A DNA stretch of 52,895 nucleotides from a virus, in the IMG/VR virus record IMGVR_UViG_3300032050_000187, positions 1 to 52,895 of that record; one strand, given 5' to 3'. Positions 8,030 to 16,508 of the stretch are shown in pieces. The notes under the pieces were generated by a model, which searched no databases, was not told where the DNA came from, and worked only from the letters and a program-made list of their open reading frames with translations. How positions within the stretch are numbered: position 1 is the first letter of the stretch; every line of letters begins with the position of its first letter. Made by a program: the position numbers and the translations under genes.

Positions 8030-8054
8030 AAAAAGGGGCACAAGGCCCCTTTTT
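8030..8054 (-). terminator. Rho-independent terminator after capsid gene
   Basis: Leftward reading gives AAAAAGGGGC, a 5-nt loop and GCCCCTTTTT followed by CTTTT. The 10-bp stem has a GC core and A/U flanks, so it could also act rightward. It lies 10 bp beyond the stop of the major capsid gene. The likely role is partial termination that enriches capsid mRNA over tail mRNA. Confidence 0.85.
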
Positions 8055-8064
8055 CATAGACACA

Positions 8065-8994
8065 TTAAGCGCCTGCGGAACCCCACATGCCGAGGGGATC
8101 AGACCAGCCGAAGCTGTAACGCTCACGAGCCTTGTAACGGACGTTGCCGGTATCAAAGTCACCGTCCATCGAGTTAGCCAGGGGCATACGCTCGAAATGC
8201 TTCATACCGTTGGGAACGTCGGTAATCAAATACCAGCCATTCGAATCGGTCAAGAAGTGGTTGACGCAGTAGCCTTCAGGAATCGCACCCATCTGCTTCA
8301 ACGCGTTGATGTCGTTATCAGCAGTAGAGACACGCAGCTCAGTGTCAAGCAAACGCTTGGCAACGAACATCAGTGCTGGGGGGATGACCATCTTGCGGGG
8401 CTTGGCGGCAATCAACAGACCGCGCTCATCGGTCCATGCAGCGATTTGAATCACGGCATTTTCCAAGGAGGTCTCGTTCAAGTCCACGCCAGTGGTGGGG
8501 CTGTTGAAGTTAACAGCGCCATTAACCAAGGGGTGGCCAACACGAGTGCTGGAGCTGTTGTTACCGAACAAGGTCACGCCGTCACCACCCAAGTACGAAC
8601 CGTTGAAACCGTTGTTGATAACGGAGGCGGCTTTAACTTGCTTGGTGTAGGACATCGCACGGGCCAGGGCTTTGGTGTAACGAGCAGACAGTGAGTCATA
8701 CAAGTTATCTTCCACAGCTTCCTCGGTGATCGAGAAGCCCAGGGCGATGGTTTCGTGGTTGTAACGGGCGGTGAACGCTTCTTGTGCGTTGTCATACGCG
8801 ATGGCGGAGCCCTCGTTCTTGACAGGAGCAGCACCGAAACCAGCAAGCTTGGTCTCTTCTTCGAAGCTACGCTCTGATTTCTCAGTTTCGTAGATTTCTT
8901 TGTGCTCTTCGCCGTAGCGAGCGTATTCCAAACCGAACAAAGCGTTCAGACCAGGGAGCAACTCTTTAAGTAGTTGTGCGCGTGAAATTGCCAT
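8065..8994 (-). CDS. Major capsid protein
   Basis: 309 aa, starting MAISRAQLLKELLPGLNALF. The N-terminal helix, the segment KSERSFEEETKLAGFGAAPV (E-loop-like), the helical spine near ARYTKALARAMSYTKQVKAA, and the late segment LNETSLENAVIQIAAWTDER followed by KMVIPPALMFVAKRLL are what is expected of an HK97-fold coat protein. Very strong RBS (AAGGAGTAACTC) and its own downstream terminator fit a highly expressed gene. It follows portal and scaffold in the usual head order. Confidence 0.85.
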   Translation of the reverse strand: MAISRAQLLKELLPGLNALFGLEYARYGEEHKEIYETEKSERSFEEETKLAGFGAAPVKNEGSAIAYDNAQEAFTARYNHETIALGFSITEEAVEDNLYDSLSARYTKALARAMSYTKQVKAASVINNGFNGSYLGGDGVTLFGNNSSSTRVGHPLVNGAVNFNSPTTGVDLNETSLENAVIQIAAWTDERGLLIAAKPRKMVIPPALMFVAKRLLDTELRVSTADNDINALKQMGAIPEGYCVNHFLTDSNGWYLITDVPNGMKHFERMPLANSMDGDFDTGNVRYKARERYSFGWSDPLGMWGSAGA

Positions 8995-9007
8995 TTTGAG
9001 TTACTCC

Positions 9008-9634
9008 TTACAGACCAACTGCGTTGGTAAATGTGTGATAGCCGGGGTTGATCTTGACCAGGATGTCGGTGTAAGCGTCGCCCACAACCGAGAAACCTTG
9101 CATATTAACGAACCCAACAACACGGAATGCTGCGGTGGTGGTCACAGCCGAGGAACCTGCTACGACAGAAGCCGTAGAGTTACCAGTGGATGTGCTGCCA
9201 GTTGCCACAGCGCCAGTTGAGAAAAACACGTTTGCGCCCACGGCAGCTTGCGTGACAGAGCCAGCAGACTGAACTTGGAACACAACACCGGGATCATCCA
9301 CAACGTAAGCGTTAATCACGCCAGTGGTACCCGTGGGGTAGTACTGAGCGTAGATCACTTGGCCTTGTGCGTTGATGTAAGAACAGCCAACAAACACACC
9401 TACGATGCCCGTGTTAGCGGTACCGACAGGAAAGCCGTTGGTGGTCGCATCTGCGCCAGTTGCGGTGGCCACAGCCAGATAGCCAGACGCATTCACGTAC
9501 ACGGGCGAACCGTTGTAAATGTTTGCGGCAGTGCCTGCGGGGTCGATGAGATACGAACGGGTTGCACCTGCATATGGTGTGCCGCCCAGCTCATTCACGG
9601 GTTTTAGCCCGTAAGGGGATGCTACTGATGCCAT
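9008..9634 (-). CDS. Capsid-associated / coat-like protein
   Basis: 208 aa. It begins MASVASPYGLKPVNELGGTP and consists of beta-strand repeats rich in Ala, Val, Thr and Gly. MASxxxPYGLKPV is a start I know from phage coat or decoration proteins encoded just upstream of capsid genes. It probably binds the capsid surface or stabilises the lattice. Strong RBS (AAGGAGTCC). The role is inferred from position and composition. Confidence 0.65.
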   Translation of the reverse strand: MASVASPYGLKPVNELGGTPYAGATRSYLIDPAGTAANIYNGSPVYVNASGYLAVATATGADATTNGFPVGTANTGIVGVFVGCSYINAQGQVIYAQYYPTGTTGVINAYVVDDPGVVFQVQSAGSVTQAAVGANVFFSTGAVATGSTSTGNSTASVVAGSSAVTTTAAFRVVGFVNMQGFSVVGDAYTDILVKINPGYHTFTNAVGL

Positions 9635-9649
9635 TTAAGGACTCCTTGT

Positions 9650-10102
9650 TTACTTAGAACCTGAACCAAACCCCCTGCCGCCGCTGACTGTGGACTTGCG
9701 GTCCGCAAACAAAGGCATACGAGGATCATTGTTTCGCATGAAGTGGTTGTCCACCGATTCCATCTGGTTTTGTGCTTGTCGGTCGTAGTACTCGTCCCGA
9801 GCGCGTGCTCGTTCCGCCACCATCTTGCAAAGCATGAGTCCGCCAATTTCGACGTTCCCGGTCTTTGCATTACCTTCAATCATCAATTCTGGATGATCTT
9901 CTGCCTTGACAGGCTCCCAGCCGTCGCGCATCTTTCGAGACACGTTGGTGGGTTCAGCTTGCCCTAGTACGTGGGTGGCCACCCAGCGGTAAACATATCC
10001 TGGCTCCGGGGTCGGATCAGGCAGTGCCGAGGAAGGCGTATACACATAACGGGTTTGCTTGTCGCGTGACACGAGGTCACGGGGGGTACGGTTTTCAGCC
10101 AT
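9650..10102 (-). CDS. Head-module protein of unknown function
   Basis: 150 aa. It begins MAENRTPRDLVSRDKQTRYV and contains YRWVATHVLGQAEPTNVSRK followed by MRDGWEPV, then a helical stretch (MLCKMVAERARARDEYYDRQ) and a Gly/Ser-rich tail. It overlaps the scaffold gene by 8 bp and keeps a GGAG RBS. This gene is common between scaffold and capsid in related phages, to my knowledge without an assigned role. Confidence 0.6.
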   Translation of the reverse strand: MAENRTPRDLVSRDKQTRYVYTPSSALPDPTPEPGYVYRWVATHVLGQAEPTNVSRKMRDGWEPVKAEDHPELMIEGNAKTGNVEIGGLMLCKMVAERARARDEYYDRQAQNQMESVDNHFMRNNDPRMPLFADRKSTVSGGRGFGSGSK

Positions 10103-11054
10103 TTTGACTCTCCAATTTTGCTACTTGAGCAGCATACTGCTGCGGGGTTAATCCAAATTTCTTTGCCAGTGCGACCTGGGTCTGAGTGAGTTGGACTTTC
10201 TTGGCACCCGACGAACGGGTCGCGGGGGCTGCAACGGCAGCAGGTCGTCTTGGGGAATCACCCGACCTTGGCTTGTCTTCTGTATCACCGAAAACTTCGG
10301 GGAACTTGGACTTCACGCGAGCATCGATTTGCTCGAAATATTCATCAGTGCGGGGATCGACCCCGTTGTTGACTAGTTTTTGATGCAGCCCTAGTGCAAA
10401 GCTGGTGACTTCTTCGAACCCGTTGGAACCGAACCACTGGTTTTTTGCCTGCCAGCGCAGAGTTTTTTCGTCCGGTTGAGCCTGTTCAGGTTCGCTTTTC
10501 CGCGTTTGTACATCATATTCTTCGGTTTGTAAAGGGGGTGGGCGAAAACTTTTCGCTTGCTCCAACTTCCACTTGGCGTCAGTAAGTGCTTCCTGCGCTG
10601 CAATTATGGCGTCAGTGTCAAACGCTTCCTGGGCATCCTTGTACTGGCGGCGGGCTTTCTCCAGCTCGGCTTCCGCCGCTGTTTTGGCCATGGTGCCGTA
10701 CTGTTCTGACCCAGTTGAAACATACTGTTTTAACTGCTTGTTCTCGTTGATGAGCTGCTGTGCGAGACGCTCGAGTTCTTGCTTCTCGCGCATGGTGGCT
10801 TCTTTGGCCCGGCGCTCGTCGTGGCGTGCGTGGGTCAACTCCTTGATGCGCCCTTTGACTTTATCGGAGTAGTTCTCGATTTCGTCGTCCGTGGGGTCTT
10901 CCACCTCCCGGTCCAGGGGCTTGCGGCCTCTGTCTTGGATGGGGGTATCGTCAACGACTTCGACTTCTACGTCGCCGTCGTCCTCCACGGACACATTGAC
11001 CTGGGAGGTCTTTTCGTCATCCAGTTCGTCTGGGAACTTGTATTGTTCAGCCAT
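10095..11054 (-). CDS. Capsid scaffolding protein
   Basis: 319 aa. Very acidic N-terminus (residues 8-60), then a long charged coiled coil (about 75-180, with MREKQELERLAQQLINENKQ), a linker and a basic C-terminus (KKVQLTQTQVALAKKFGLTP, then QQYAAQVAKL). This layout is that of internal scaffold proteins: a helical rod with a basic C-terminal helix-turn-helix that binds coat protein. It sits between the portal/chaperonin genes and the capsid gene, as expected. Confidence 0.78.
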   Translation of the reverse strand: MAEQYKFPDELDDEKTSQVNVSVEDDGDVEVEVVDDTPIQDRGRKPLDREVEDPTDDEIENYSDKVKGRIKELTHARHDERRAKEATMREKQELERLAQQLINENKQLKQYVSTGSEQYGTMAKTAAEAELEKARRQYKDAQEAFDTDAIIAAQEALTDAKWKLEQAKSFRPPPLQTEEYDVQTRKSEPEQAQPDEKTLRWQAKNQWFGSNGFEEVTSFALGLHQKLVNNGVDPRTDEYFEQIDARVKSKFPEVFGDTEDKPRSGDSPRRPAAVAAPATRSSGAKKVQLTQTQVALAKKFGLTPQQYAAQVAKLESQNG

Positions 11055-11064
11055 ATCTACTCCA

Positions 11065-11499
11065 TCAAGCGCGGGTTAACCCGCGAGGGTCTTGCACAAC
11101 AGCATCGACTTGATCGTCGTTAATCAAGCGAAACTCTTTACCGAAAATTTTGAAGCGCGTACCCGAGTAGGTACGTACCAGCACAAAGTCACCTGCCTTG
11201 CACCACGCGCCTGCGGGGAACTTGGTAGTGTCTTTGTATGCGTCAGGGCCGACCTTGAGCACAAACAGAACAGTTGTGGCGTGTTCTTCTTGGCGCATGA
11301 CGGAGGACGCTTTCACCAGATCAAGCTCAGTGCCATCAATCTTTTCAGATATGTCGGGCACCGCACACAGCAGCTTCCAGCCTGTTGGCTCTGGCAGCAT
11401 GGTTGCTTTCTCATCGTTGTTTGCGTCTTCTGCCGGGGCATCGACGGGTTGGATTGCTTCAGGCAGGGCAAATTGCCCCGGTTCAAGTGCGAGTTCACT
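11065..11499 (-). CDS. GroES-like co-chaperonin
   Basis: 144 aa from MSELALEPGQFALPEAIQPV. The C-terminal 95 residues resemble the GroES beta-barrel: GWKLLCAVP at the start, VLKVGPDAYKD, CKAGDFVLVRTYSGTRFK, and EFRLINDDQVDAVV at the end. In GroES the segment after the first strand is the mobile loop that contacts GroEL; here it would be the DGTELDLVKASSVMRQ area. The start is chosen because it overlaps the upstream stop by ATGA; a longer frame upstream is the shadow of another gene. T4 gp31 is a precedent for phage co-chaperonins needed for capsid folding. Confidence 0.7.
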   Translation of the reverse strand, partial: SELALEPGQFALPEAIQPVDAPAEDANNDEKATMLPEPTGWKLLCAVPDISEKIDGTELDLVKASSVMRQEEHATTVLFVLKVGPDAYKDTTKFPAGAWCKAGDFVLVRTYSGTRFKIFGKEFRLINDDQVDAVVQDPRGLTRA

Positions 11500-11689
11500 C
11501 ATTGGCTTTTTCAACTTTCTCTGCAAGGTCGATGATGTAACGCTCTGCGATAGCCAGACCCTGAATGGTTCCGCAAAGTTTTTGGTACTCGTCAAAATTG
11601 CGACACGCACCACCAGCGCAGTCATCTGCGTAGTTGTTCATGTCGGTGCGTATTTGTTCGCGCAATACGCGTGCGAAATCTTGAATCAT
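11495..11689 (-). CDS. Small protein between portal and GroES-like gene
   Basis: 64 aa. It contains MNNYADDCAGGACRNFDEYQ, then KLCGTIQGLAIAERYIIDLA and a Lys/Glu-rich end. Three Cys lie in the first two thirds. It overlaps the portal stop (ATGA) and the next start (ATGA), so it is translationally coupled to both. A pattern seen in many aquatic phages at this spot; function unknown. Confidence 0.65.
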   Translation of the reverse strand: MIQDFARVLREQIRTDMNNYADDCAGGACRNFDEYQKLCGTIQGLAIAERYIIDLAEKVEKANE

Positions 11690-14178
11690 TCTTTAGGGTT
11701 TTCCTTTCGTGGTTGGTTTTCTCTGCGCTTAGCCAACTGTTCGTCAACCCGCAGCAGGGCATCTCCCAGTTTTTGCTGGTTGTTGAACTGTTGTTCTTTC
11801 TTGGACATTTCAAACTTGCCTGCGTTTTCTGCCGCTTTGAGTGCCTGATCTTCTTTGTCCATTCGGTACTTGCCCACCTTTGCCATGGCGTCGATTTTCA
11901 GTTTCTTCTCTTCGATGGCCAGCTTGCCAGTAACTTCCTTGTCCTTGATCTGCACTTCTTGTTGACGAATCTGCAACTCTTGCTGCTGCATCTTCAACAC
12001 TGGGTCTTGGGCTTGCTGCTGAGCCTGCTGCTGTGCGGCTTGCTGTTGGTTTTGCTGGAGCACTTGCTGTGCCGCCTGGGCCATCATCCCTGACAGCGCC
12101 ACCTCGATCTGCGGGGGCAGCTTCTCGTCTGCTGGGGGCAGTGGCATACCAAGCTGCTGCTCAATTTTTTGGCGGTACGCAAAGCCTACGTGCTCGGCAA
12201 CGTGCGCCATCATGGCTGCTTGAATCTGCGGTGCCTTGGGGTTTTGGCCGATCAACTGCATGACGATGGGGTCTTGCATGGCCATCATGTGCACCTTGAT
12301 GTGGGACTCGTGGTCTTGGTAGAAGAACGCTTTGAGCGGCTCCATCTTGAGCGCGGCCATGTTCTCAGACACGGGGTCTTTGGGCTTCTGGTCATCAGGC
12401 AGGGGCACGAGCTTGTCTGCGTCCTTGATACCCAGCACCTCCAGCATCTGGCGGTGCAACTGGGGCAAGTCGTAGATGTCCGGGGCCATCTGTGCCATCT
12501 GGATCACGGCTTGGTACTGCACAACCCGCTGGCTCATGGTGGCCGCGTTGGGGTCACTCACCGGGATGATGTCAACGTGGTTGTAGTCCTCTTGCTTGGC
12601 GCGTCGTGTGGACTTGTCTGGGTCGTAGTCGTACTCGGGGTCTGTGTAGTCCCGAATCAACCCGGCCAGCAGTTGTAGTTCTTGCTTGAAGCTGTAGTGC
12701 AACCGGGCCTGGACCGCCGACATCACCTTCAACTGACGCTCCAGCAGGGCCAGCGTGGTGCCCACGGGCGCTTGTGCGCTCATGTCCGAGACCTTCATGT
12801 CCGCCGTGGCGGCAAAGCGTCTGCCTTCCTCCACGATGGTGCCCAGCAACTGGTACAGAACGCCGCTTGGCTCTTTGTACGGCAGGGGCAGGATGTTGTC
12901 GCGCAGTGCCCCGGAGCCAATGTCTACGTCCCTGAACTCGCCGGGTTGAATCGGTGTGTCGTCACCCTTAATGCGAAGTCCACGAGATTTGAGACCTCCT
13001 GGGAGGTTCGACAGCGTTCCTGCATCGACAAGCTGACGCATGATGCTGGTGGCTGACTTGGCAAACCCGCCGATGAGGTGGAAGAGGCCAAAGCCGTAAG
13101 CCCCAAAGCCTGGGATGTATTGGTAGTGGACAAAGTGTTGTCGCTTGAGTCGGAGTTCATCGTCTTGCTTCCAGTTGCGGCGGATGGCCAACACATCGTT
13201 GGTCCCTTTTATAAGGGTAACTACGTATGGCAGCGCAATACCCGTCTCTTCTCCGTCACCGTCTTTGTCTTGGTAACCATCCAAGTCCAGGTCAACGTGG
13301 CACTCAAAAATAATGTAGCGCTCGTCGTTCAGGTCGCTGAACCCGGTCTCCTTGTCCTTGGCCTTCTGGATGTTGGTCTGCTCCCTGGATGGATCGGGCA
13401 ACTCAACGTCGCGGTAGAACCCAGCTTTCTGGAGCTTCACAATCTCATTCTTGGTCTTGCGCATCACATGGGTGACGCGGTAGCAGGTGTCCAAGTCCGT
13501 GGCCCCGTAGGGCAGGATGATGTCTTCTGCGGGAATGAACATCGACACCTGACGGCCCAGGCTTGGGTCGTAGTACACCTTTTTGAACGCGCTGCCAGTG
13601 GCTGGCAGGCTCCACAGCATGCGCTCATGTTCTGGTCTGAACTCACGCATCACCTCTGTCAGCTCGTAGTTCATGTCAAACTCAACGCGAACAGCGGCTT
13701 CTTGTTTCTGCGGGGTCTGCTTGCCCAGAATTTTGGTACGTACCGGGCCTTGCGCGGGGAAGGTCTCCGTGATCGTCTCAGACTGGAAGCGCACAACGGC
13801 TTCGGTAATCATCGGGTGGAACACGCCAGACGCGCCGTTCCACGGTTCTGTGCGCTCCTCGTACTGGAGGCCCAGCAGCTTTAACCCCTCTGTGTAGGCT
13901 TTCTCCCAGTCCTTGCGGGAGTTCTTGTCATTCTCAATGTCCCCTGACAAGTCCCCGGCCAGGGTCTCCAAGGCAGACTGGTCCATCTCCTCGGCCAAGT
14001 TCTCATTGAATGTGTCGTCTTCTTCGTCGCCTGGGCGGATGGACAACTCCAAGTCCCCGGCGTGGATATTGACTTCCTCGGGGTCGATGATCTCGATCTC
14101 CAGCGGCTCCTCTTGCTCTCCCAGTTCGTCGATGCCCTGGGGCTGTTGGTAAAGCGCTTTGTCGATATTGGTTGCCAT
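11686..14178 (-). CDS. Portal protein, P22-like
   Basis: 830 aa, the size of long podovirus portals. An acidic N-terminus is followed by the portal core (WEKAYTEGLKLLGLQYEERT, then EPWNGASGVFHPMITEAVVR), RRFAATADMKVSDMSAQAPV and GTTLALLERQLKV. A long C-terminal part from about residue 680 is rich in Gln and forms a coiled coil (QQNQQQAAQQQAQQQAQ). The core motifs identify the dodecameric DNA channel at the capsid vertex. The Gln-rich end would reach into the capsid as a barrel. Good RBS (AAGGACAGACATG) and 8 bp after the terminase. Confidence 0.88.
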   Translation of the reverse strand: MATNIDKALYQQPQGIDELGEQEEPLEIEIIDPEEVNIHAGDLELSIRPGDEEDDTFNENLAEEMDQSALETLAGDLSGDIENDKNSRKDWEKAYTEGLKLLGLQYEERTEPWNGASGVFHPMITEAVVRFQSETITETFPAQGPVRTKILGKQTPQKQEAAVRVEFDMNYELTEVMREFRPEHERMLWSLPATGSAFKKVYYDPSLGRQVSMFIPAEDIILPYGATDLDTCYRVTHVMRKTKNEIVKLQKAGFYRDVELPDPSREQTNIQKAKDKETGFSDLNDERYIIFECHVDLDLDGYQDKDGDGEETGIALPYVVTLIKGTNDVLAIRRNWKQDDELRLKRQHFVHYQYIPGFGAYGFGLFHLIGGFAKSATSIMRQLVDAGTLSNLPGGLKSRGLRIKGDDTPIQPGEFRDVDIGSGALRDNILPLPYKEPSGVLYQLLGTIVEEGRRFAATADMKVSDMSAQAPVGTTLALLERQLKVMSAVQARLHYSFKQELQLLAGLIRDYTDPEYDYDPDKSTRRAKQEDYNHVDIIPVSDPNAATMSQRVVQYQAVIQMAQMAPDIYDLPQLHRQMLEVLGIKDADKLVPLPDDQKPKDPVSENMAALKMEPLKAFFYQDHESHIKVHMMAMQDPIVMQLIGQNPKAPQIQAAMMAHVAEHVGFAYRQKIEQQLGMPLPPADEKLPPQIEVALSGMMAQAAQQVLQQNQQQAAQQQAQQQAQDPVLKMQQQELQIRQQEVQIKDKEVTGKLAIEEKKLKIDAMAKVGKYRMDKEDQALKAAENAGKFEMSKKEQQFNNQQKLGDALLRVDEQLAKRRENQPRKENPKE

Positions 14179-14186
14179 GTCTGTCC

Positions 14187-15722
14187 TTAGTAATACGCCG
14201 CCTTGCGGCGGAAGTAGATGGGGTCGTCTTTCTCGTCGGTGTCCAAACTGATGAACCCGCCTTGGCGAAACCGCAGCAACGCTTGGGAGGTCGTGTCCAC
14301 GTAGTCGTCATTCTCACCGTTGGGGAAGGACGCCACCTCCTCGATGACCTCCCTGGCCCAGCGTGTGTCTGGTGCCCAGACTGTACCTGAACTAAACAAG
14401 TCTGCAACGGCGTTCAGACGCACAACTTTGTCATTGCCCCTGGAGGGATTGGTCTCTTGCACAGGTATGCCCATCCTGCGCAGCTCTTGTATCAACGGCG
14501 CTCCTGCGGCCTTCTTCTCCACGATAAACGCGTCTGGCTCCCACTCGTTGTAGTGCTTAAGCGCCGTGGCCTTCAGCTCGGGGAACTGCATCCTGTCTTT
14601 GAACGCATCCAGCAGTATGACCTGCGCGGCATCGTGCTCTTCCTCGTTGTAGAACACCCCCCAGGTTGTGCACGCCGAATAGTCCGCGCTGGTCTTGGCT
14701 TCAAACGCCGTGTCCCAGGACTGGATGATGTACTCACAGGCGGGTGGCTCTTCGCCCTCCCAGATGCGCCAATTTTTTCTGGAGATGATGGCCGCGTTGT
14801 CGCTGGTGGGCTGCTGCATGTACTGCGCGTTCCAATACTGGGGGTCGATCGACGCTTTGGCCGACTTCAACGCAGCCAGGGGCCACTGCTCTGGCCACAG
14901 GGACTTCTCGTCGTCCGTACCTTCGTTCAGTATGGCGGGTAGCTCCACGATCTCCCAGGGCGGCGCTTCGGGGTTTTTGGTCTGGTAGTCGATCAGCCGC
15001 CCGGTCAGGTCCAGTTTGCCCCAGCGGGTCATCACCACAATGATTCCGCCCCCTGGCATCAATCGCTGGAGTGGGCCAGTCTGGAACCAACTCCACGCCG
15101 TGTCAAACGCTAGACGACTGTTGGCTTTTACGTCTTGTTCCGAGTGAGGATCATCAATAACGAACAGATCGGCACCACGGCCAGCCAGAGCACCGCCGAC
15201 ACCAGCAGCGTAATACTGACCCCCAGCGCCAGTACCCCACTTTCCAGCAGCTTTTTGGTCATCGGCAACAACAGTTCGGGGGAAAAGCTCACGGTAGTCC
15301 TCGCTTGCGATCAAATTGCGGACCTTGCGGCCAAAGTCTTCTGACAAAGACGCGGTGTGCGTCCCCATGATGATCTTCTTATTAGGGTAATTACCTAGAA
15401 AGAAGGCTGGAAACAGATAAGAGCTGAATTCTGACTTGCCCATACGGGGGGCGATGTTGATGATGACCCGGTTTTTGCGCCCCTCGATCACATCGGTGAA
15501 GATTTTGGCCAGTTTCCTGTGGTGCGGACCCACTTTAAACCCTGGATAGACCCGTTTGGCAAAGGAAATCATATCCTGGCGGGCTGCGGCCACCCCGTAG
15601 CGCTTCTCACGCTCTTCGAGCATGTCAAAAAGCTCCATCTTCTCCTTGAGAGAAAGAGTCGGGAGCGCCTTTTGGATGGCGGCAACCTCAGTTGGAGAGA
15701 GCGTCAGGTCGTTGAGCTTCAT
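14187..15722 (-). CDS. terL: Terminase large subunit
   Basis: 511 aa packaging motor. The ATPase shows Walker A APRMGKSE (91-98), Walker B LFVIDDP (186-192) and the motif MTRWG (231-235). The RNase H-like nuclease shows SWDTAF (Asp337), VEKKAAG (Glu402) and DDYVDTTSQALL (Asp473/476), the three acidic positions that hold metals. It cuts concatemers and drives DNA through the portal. Its start lies 35 bp inside the small subunit candidate with only a weak RBS, so it is probably translationally coupled. Confidence 0.93.
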   Translation of the reverse strand: MKLNDLTLSPTEVAAIQKALPTLSLKEKMELFDMLEEREKRYGVAAARQDMISFAKRVYPGFKVGPHHRKLAKIFTDVIEGRKNRVIINIAPRMGKSEFSSYLFPAFFLGNYPNKKIIMGTHTASLSEDFGRKVRNLIASEDYRELFPRTVVADDQKAAGKWGTGAGGQYYAAGVGGALAGRGADLFVIDDPHSEQDVKANSRLAFDTAWSWFQTGPLQRLMPGGGIIVVMTRWGKLDLTGRLIDYQTKNPEAPPWEIVELPAILNEGTDDEKSLWPEQWPLAALKSAKASIDPQYWNAQYMQQPTSDNAAIISRKNWRIWEGEEPPACEYIIQSWDTAFEAKTSADYSACTTWGVFYNEEEHDAAQVILLDAFKDRMQFPELKATALKHYNEWEPDAFIVEKKAAGAPLIQELRRMGIPVQETNPSRGNDKVVRLNAVADLFSSGTVWAPDTRWAREVIEEVASFPNGENDDYVDTTSQALLRFRQGGFISLDTDEKDDPIYFRRKAAYY

Positions 15723-16371
15723 CAGCCGCAGTTGTGGTGGATTCTTCTTGTGTGTGAGCGCTAACTTCTATGTCCTCGATTACGGATGCGTCGGTAACGC
15801 CCATGAACCTGTTGAGCTTGTCCTTGATCTTCTGGTCGATCTCGGTGTCAGACAGGTCAGCACGCTTGACCTCGATGCGTTCAGTGAACAGCCCGATCTC
15901 TGTGACCCGCCCGAGCATATCCAGCGCCTTGAGCCTGATCCGAGCGTCGGGGTGGTTTGTCTCCTCCAGTATCTTGGCCACAGCCATGCCGCGCAGCTCC
16001 TTGGCTTGCTCGACAAACTCCCAGTCGTAGGCCGAGAGCATGGTGACCAGATGGCGTACCGCCTCTGGCGTCTTGAGTTGGGTGAGTTGGTGTTTCGTTT
16101 CCGCAACAGGTTGTGCGGTGGCCAGCGCGGAGAACACTTTGCGTGCGGCGTTGGCCTGTGCTTGCTCGAGTACTTTCTGGTCGCTGTCAACCCCCATGCT
16201 CTCCAGCCACTCGGTGGTCTTGACCTGGGCGTTCAGGATTTCTTCAGGAGACGCCGCATCCAGCCCACGCACGGCTTTGCGTTCGTAGGAATCTACGGGG
16301 GGATGAAAATCTATTAAGTGATCCAGCATACGCGCATAAGCCCTTGAACCTGCGATGGGGCTAATGTACAC
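15688..16371 (-). CDS. Terminase small subunit candidate
   Basis: 227 aa. The position directly before terL and the helical, charged sequence (LKTPEAVRHLVTMLSAYDWE, RIRLKALDMLGRVTEIGLFT) fit a terminase small subunit, which recognises phage DNA and activates the motor. The acidic, Thr/Glu-rich end is also usual. The only upstream start in frame is a GTG (16369-16371) right after a TGA, without a Shine-Dalgarno; an ATG 14 codons later is an alternative. The call rests mainly on position. Confidence 0.6.
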   Translation of the reverse strand: MYISPIAGSRAYARMLDHLIDFHPPVDSYERKAVRGLDAASPEEILNAQVKTTEWLESMGVDSDQKVLEQAQANAARKVFSALATAQPVAETKHQLTQLKTPEAVRHLVTMLSAYDWEFVEQAKELRGMAVAKILEETNHPDARIRLKALDMLGRVTEIGLFTERIEVKRADLSDTEIDQKIKDKLNRFMGVTDASVIEDIEVSAHTQEESTTTAADEAQRPDALSN

Positions 16372-16395
16372 TCAATCCCGGTAGATGTGCAAGCA

Positions 16396-16502
16396 GTTGC
16401 CAGTTGGCCTACGGCCAATCAGCAAAAATGCTCATTTGCTTCTCCTCCGGGGGTTTGTGATTATCCCCCCTCTTCATCCCCTGACTGGCAACGGTCAGGG
16501 GA
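16396..16502. promoter_or_regulatory. Alternative pairing with terminator (attenuator-like)
   Basis: GTTGCCAGT (16396-16404) is perfectly complementary to ACTGGCAAC (16484-16492), and the pairing extends to 12 bp with two G-U pairs. The second segment is the loop and one stem edge of the hairpin at 16477-16502, and the first overlaps the hairpin TTGGCC-TAC-GGCCAA (16404-16418). The two folds exclude each other on either strand. This looks like a switch in the terminase leader or in a short rightward RNA. Confidence 0.45.
16409..16435 (-). other. Eight-codon mini-ORF with strong RBS in terminase leader
   Basis: MSIFADWP followed by TAG, preceded by GGAGGAG (complement of 16442-16448) with 6-nt spacing, the best RBS type in this genome. 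After the amber codon the same frame runs another 15 codons and stops just inside the small terminase gene. It may be a leader peptide, a decayed gene start or chance. Confidence 0.35.
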
Positions 16503-16508
16503 CTTTTT
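16477..16508 (+). terminator. Rightward-facing terminator
   Basis: TCCCCTGAC, an 8-nt loop, GTCAGGGGA, then CTTTTTCGTTTT. The 9-bp GC stem and T-tract mark a rho-independent terminator on the + strand. No + strand gene lies upstream, so it would end either antisense transcripts or a short RNA from about 16380. On the late mRNA the same stem is a plain leader hairpin without a T-tract. Confidence 0.7.

Noticed and set aside
13078-13884. 268-aa + strand frame opposite the portal gene
   Set aside because: Antisense to a well-supported portal protein and without RBS or recognisable motifs.
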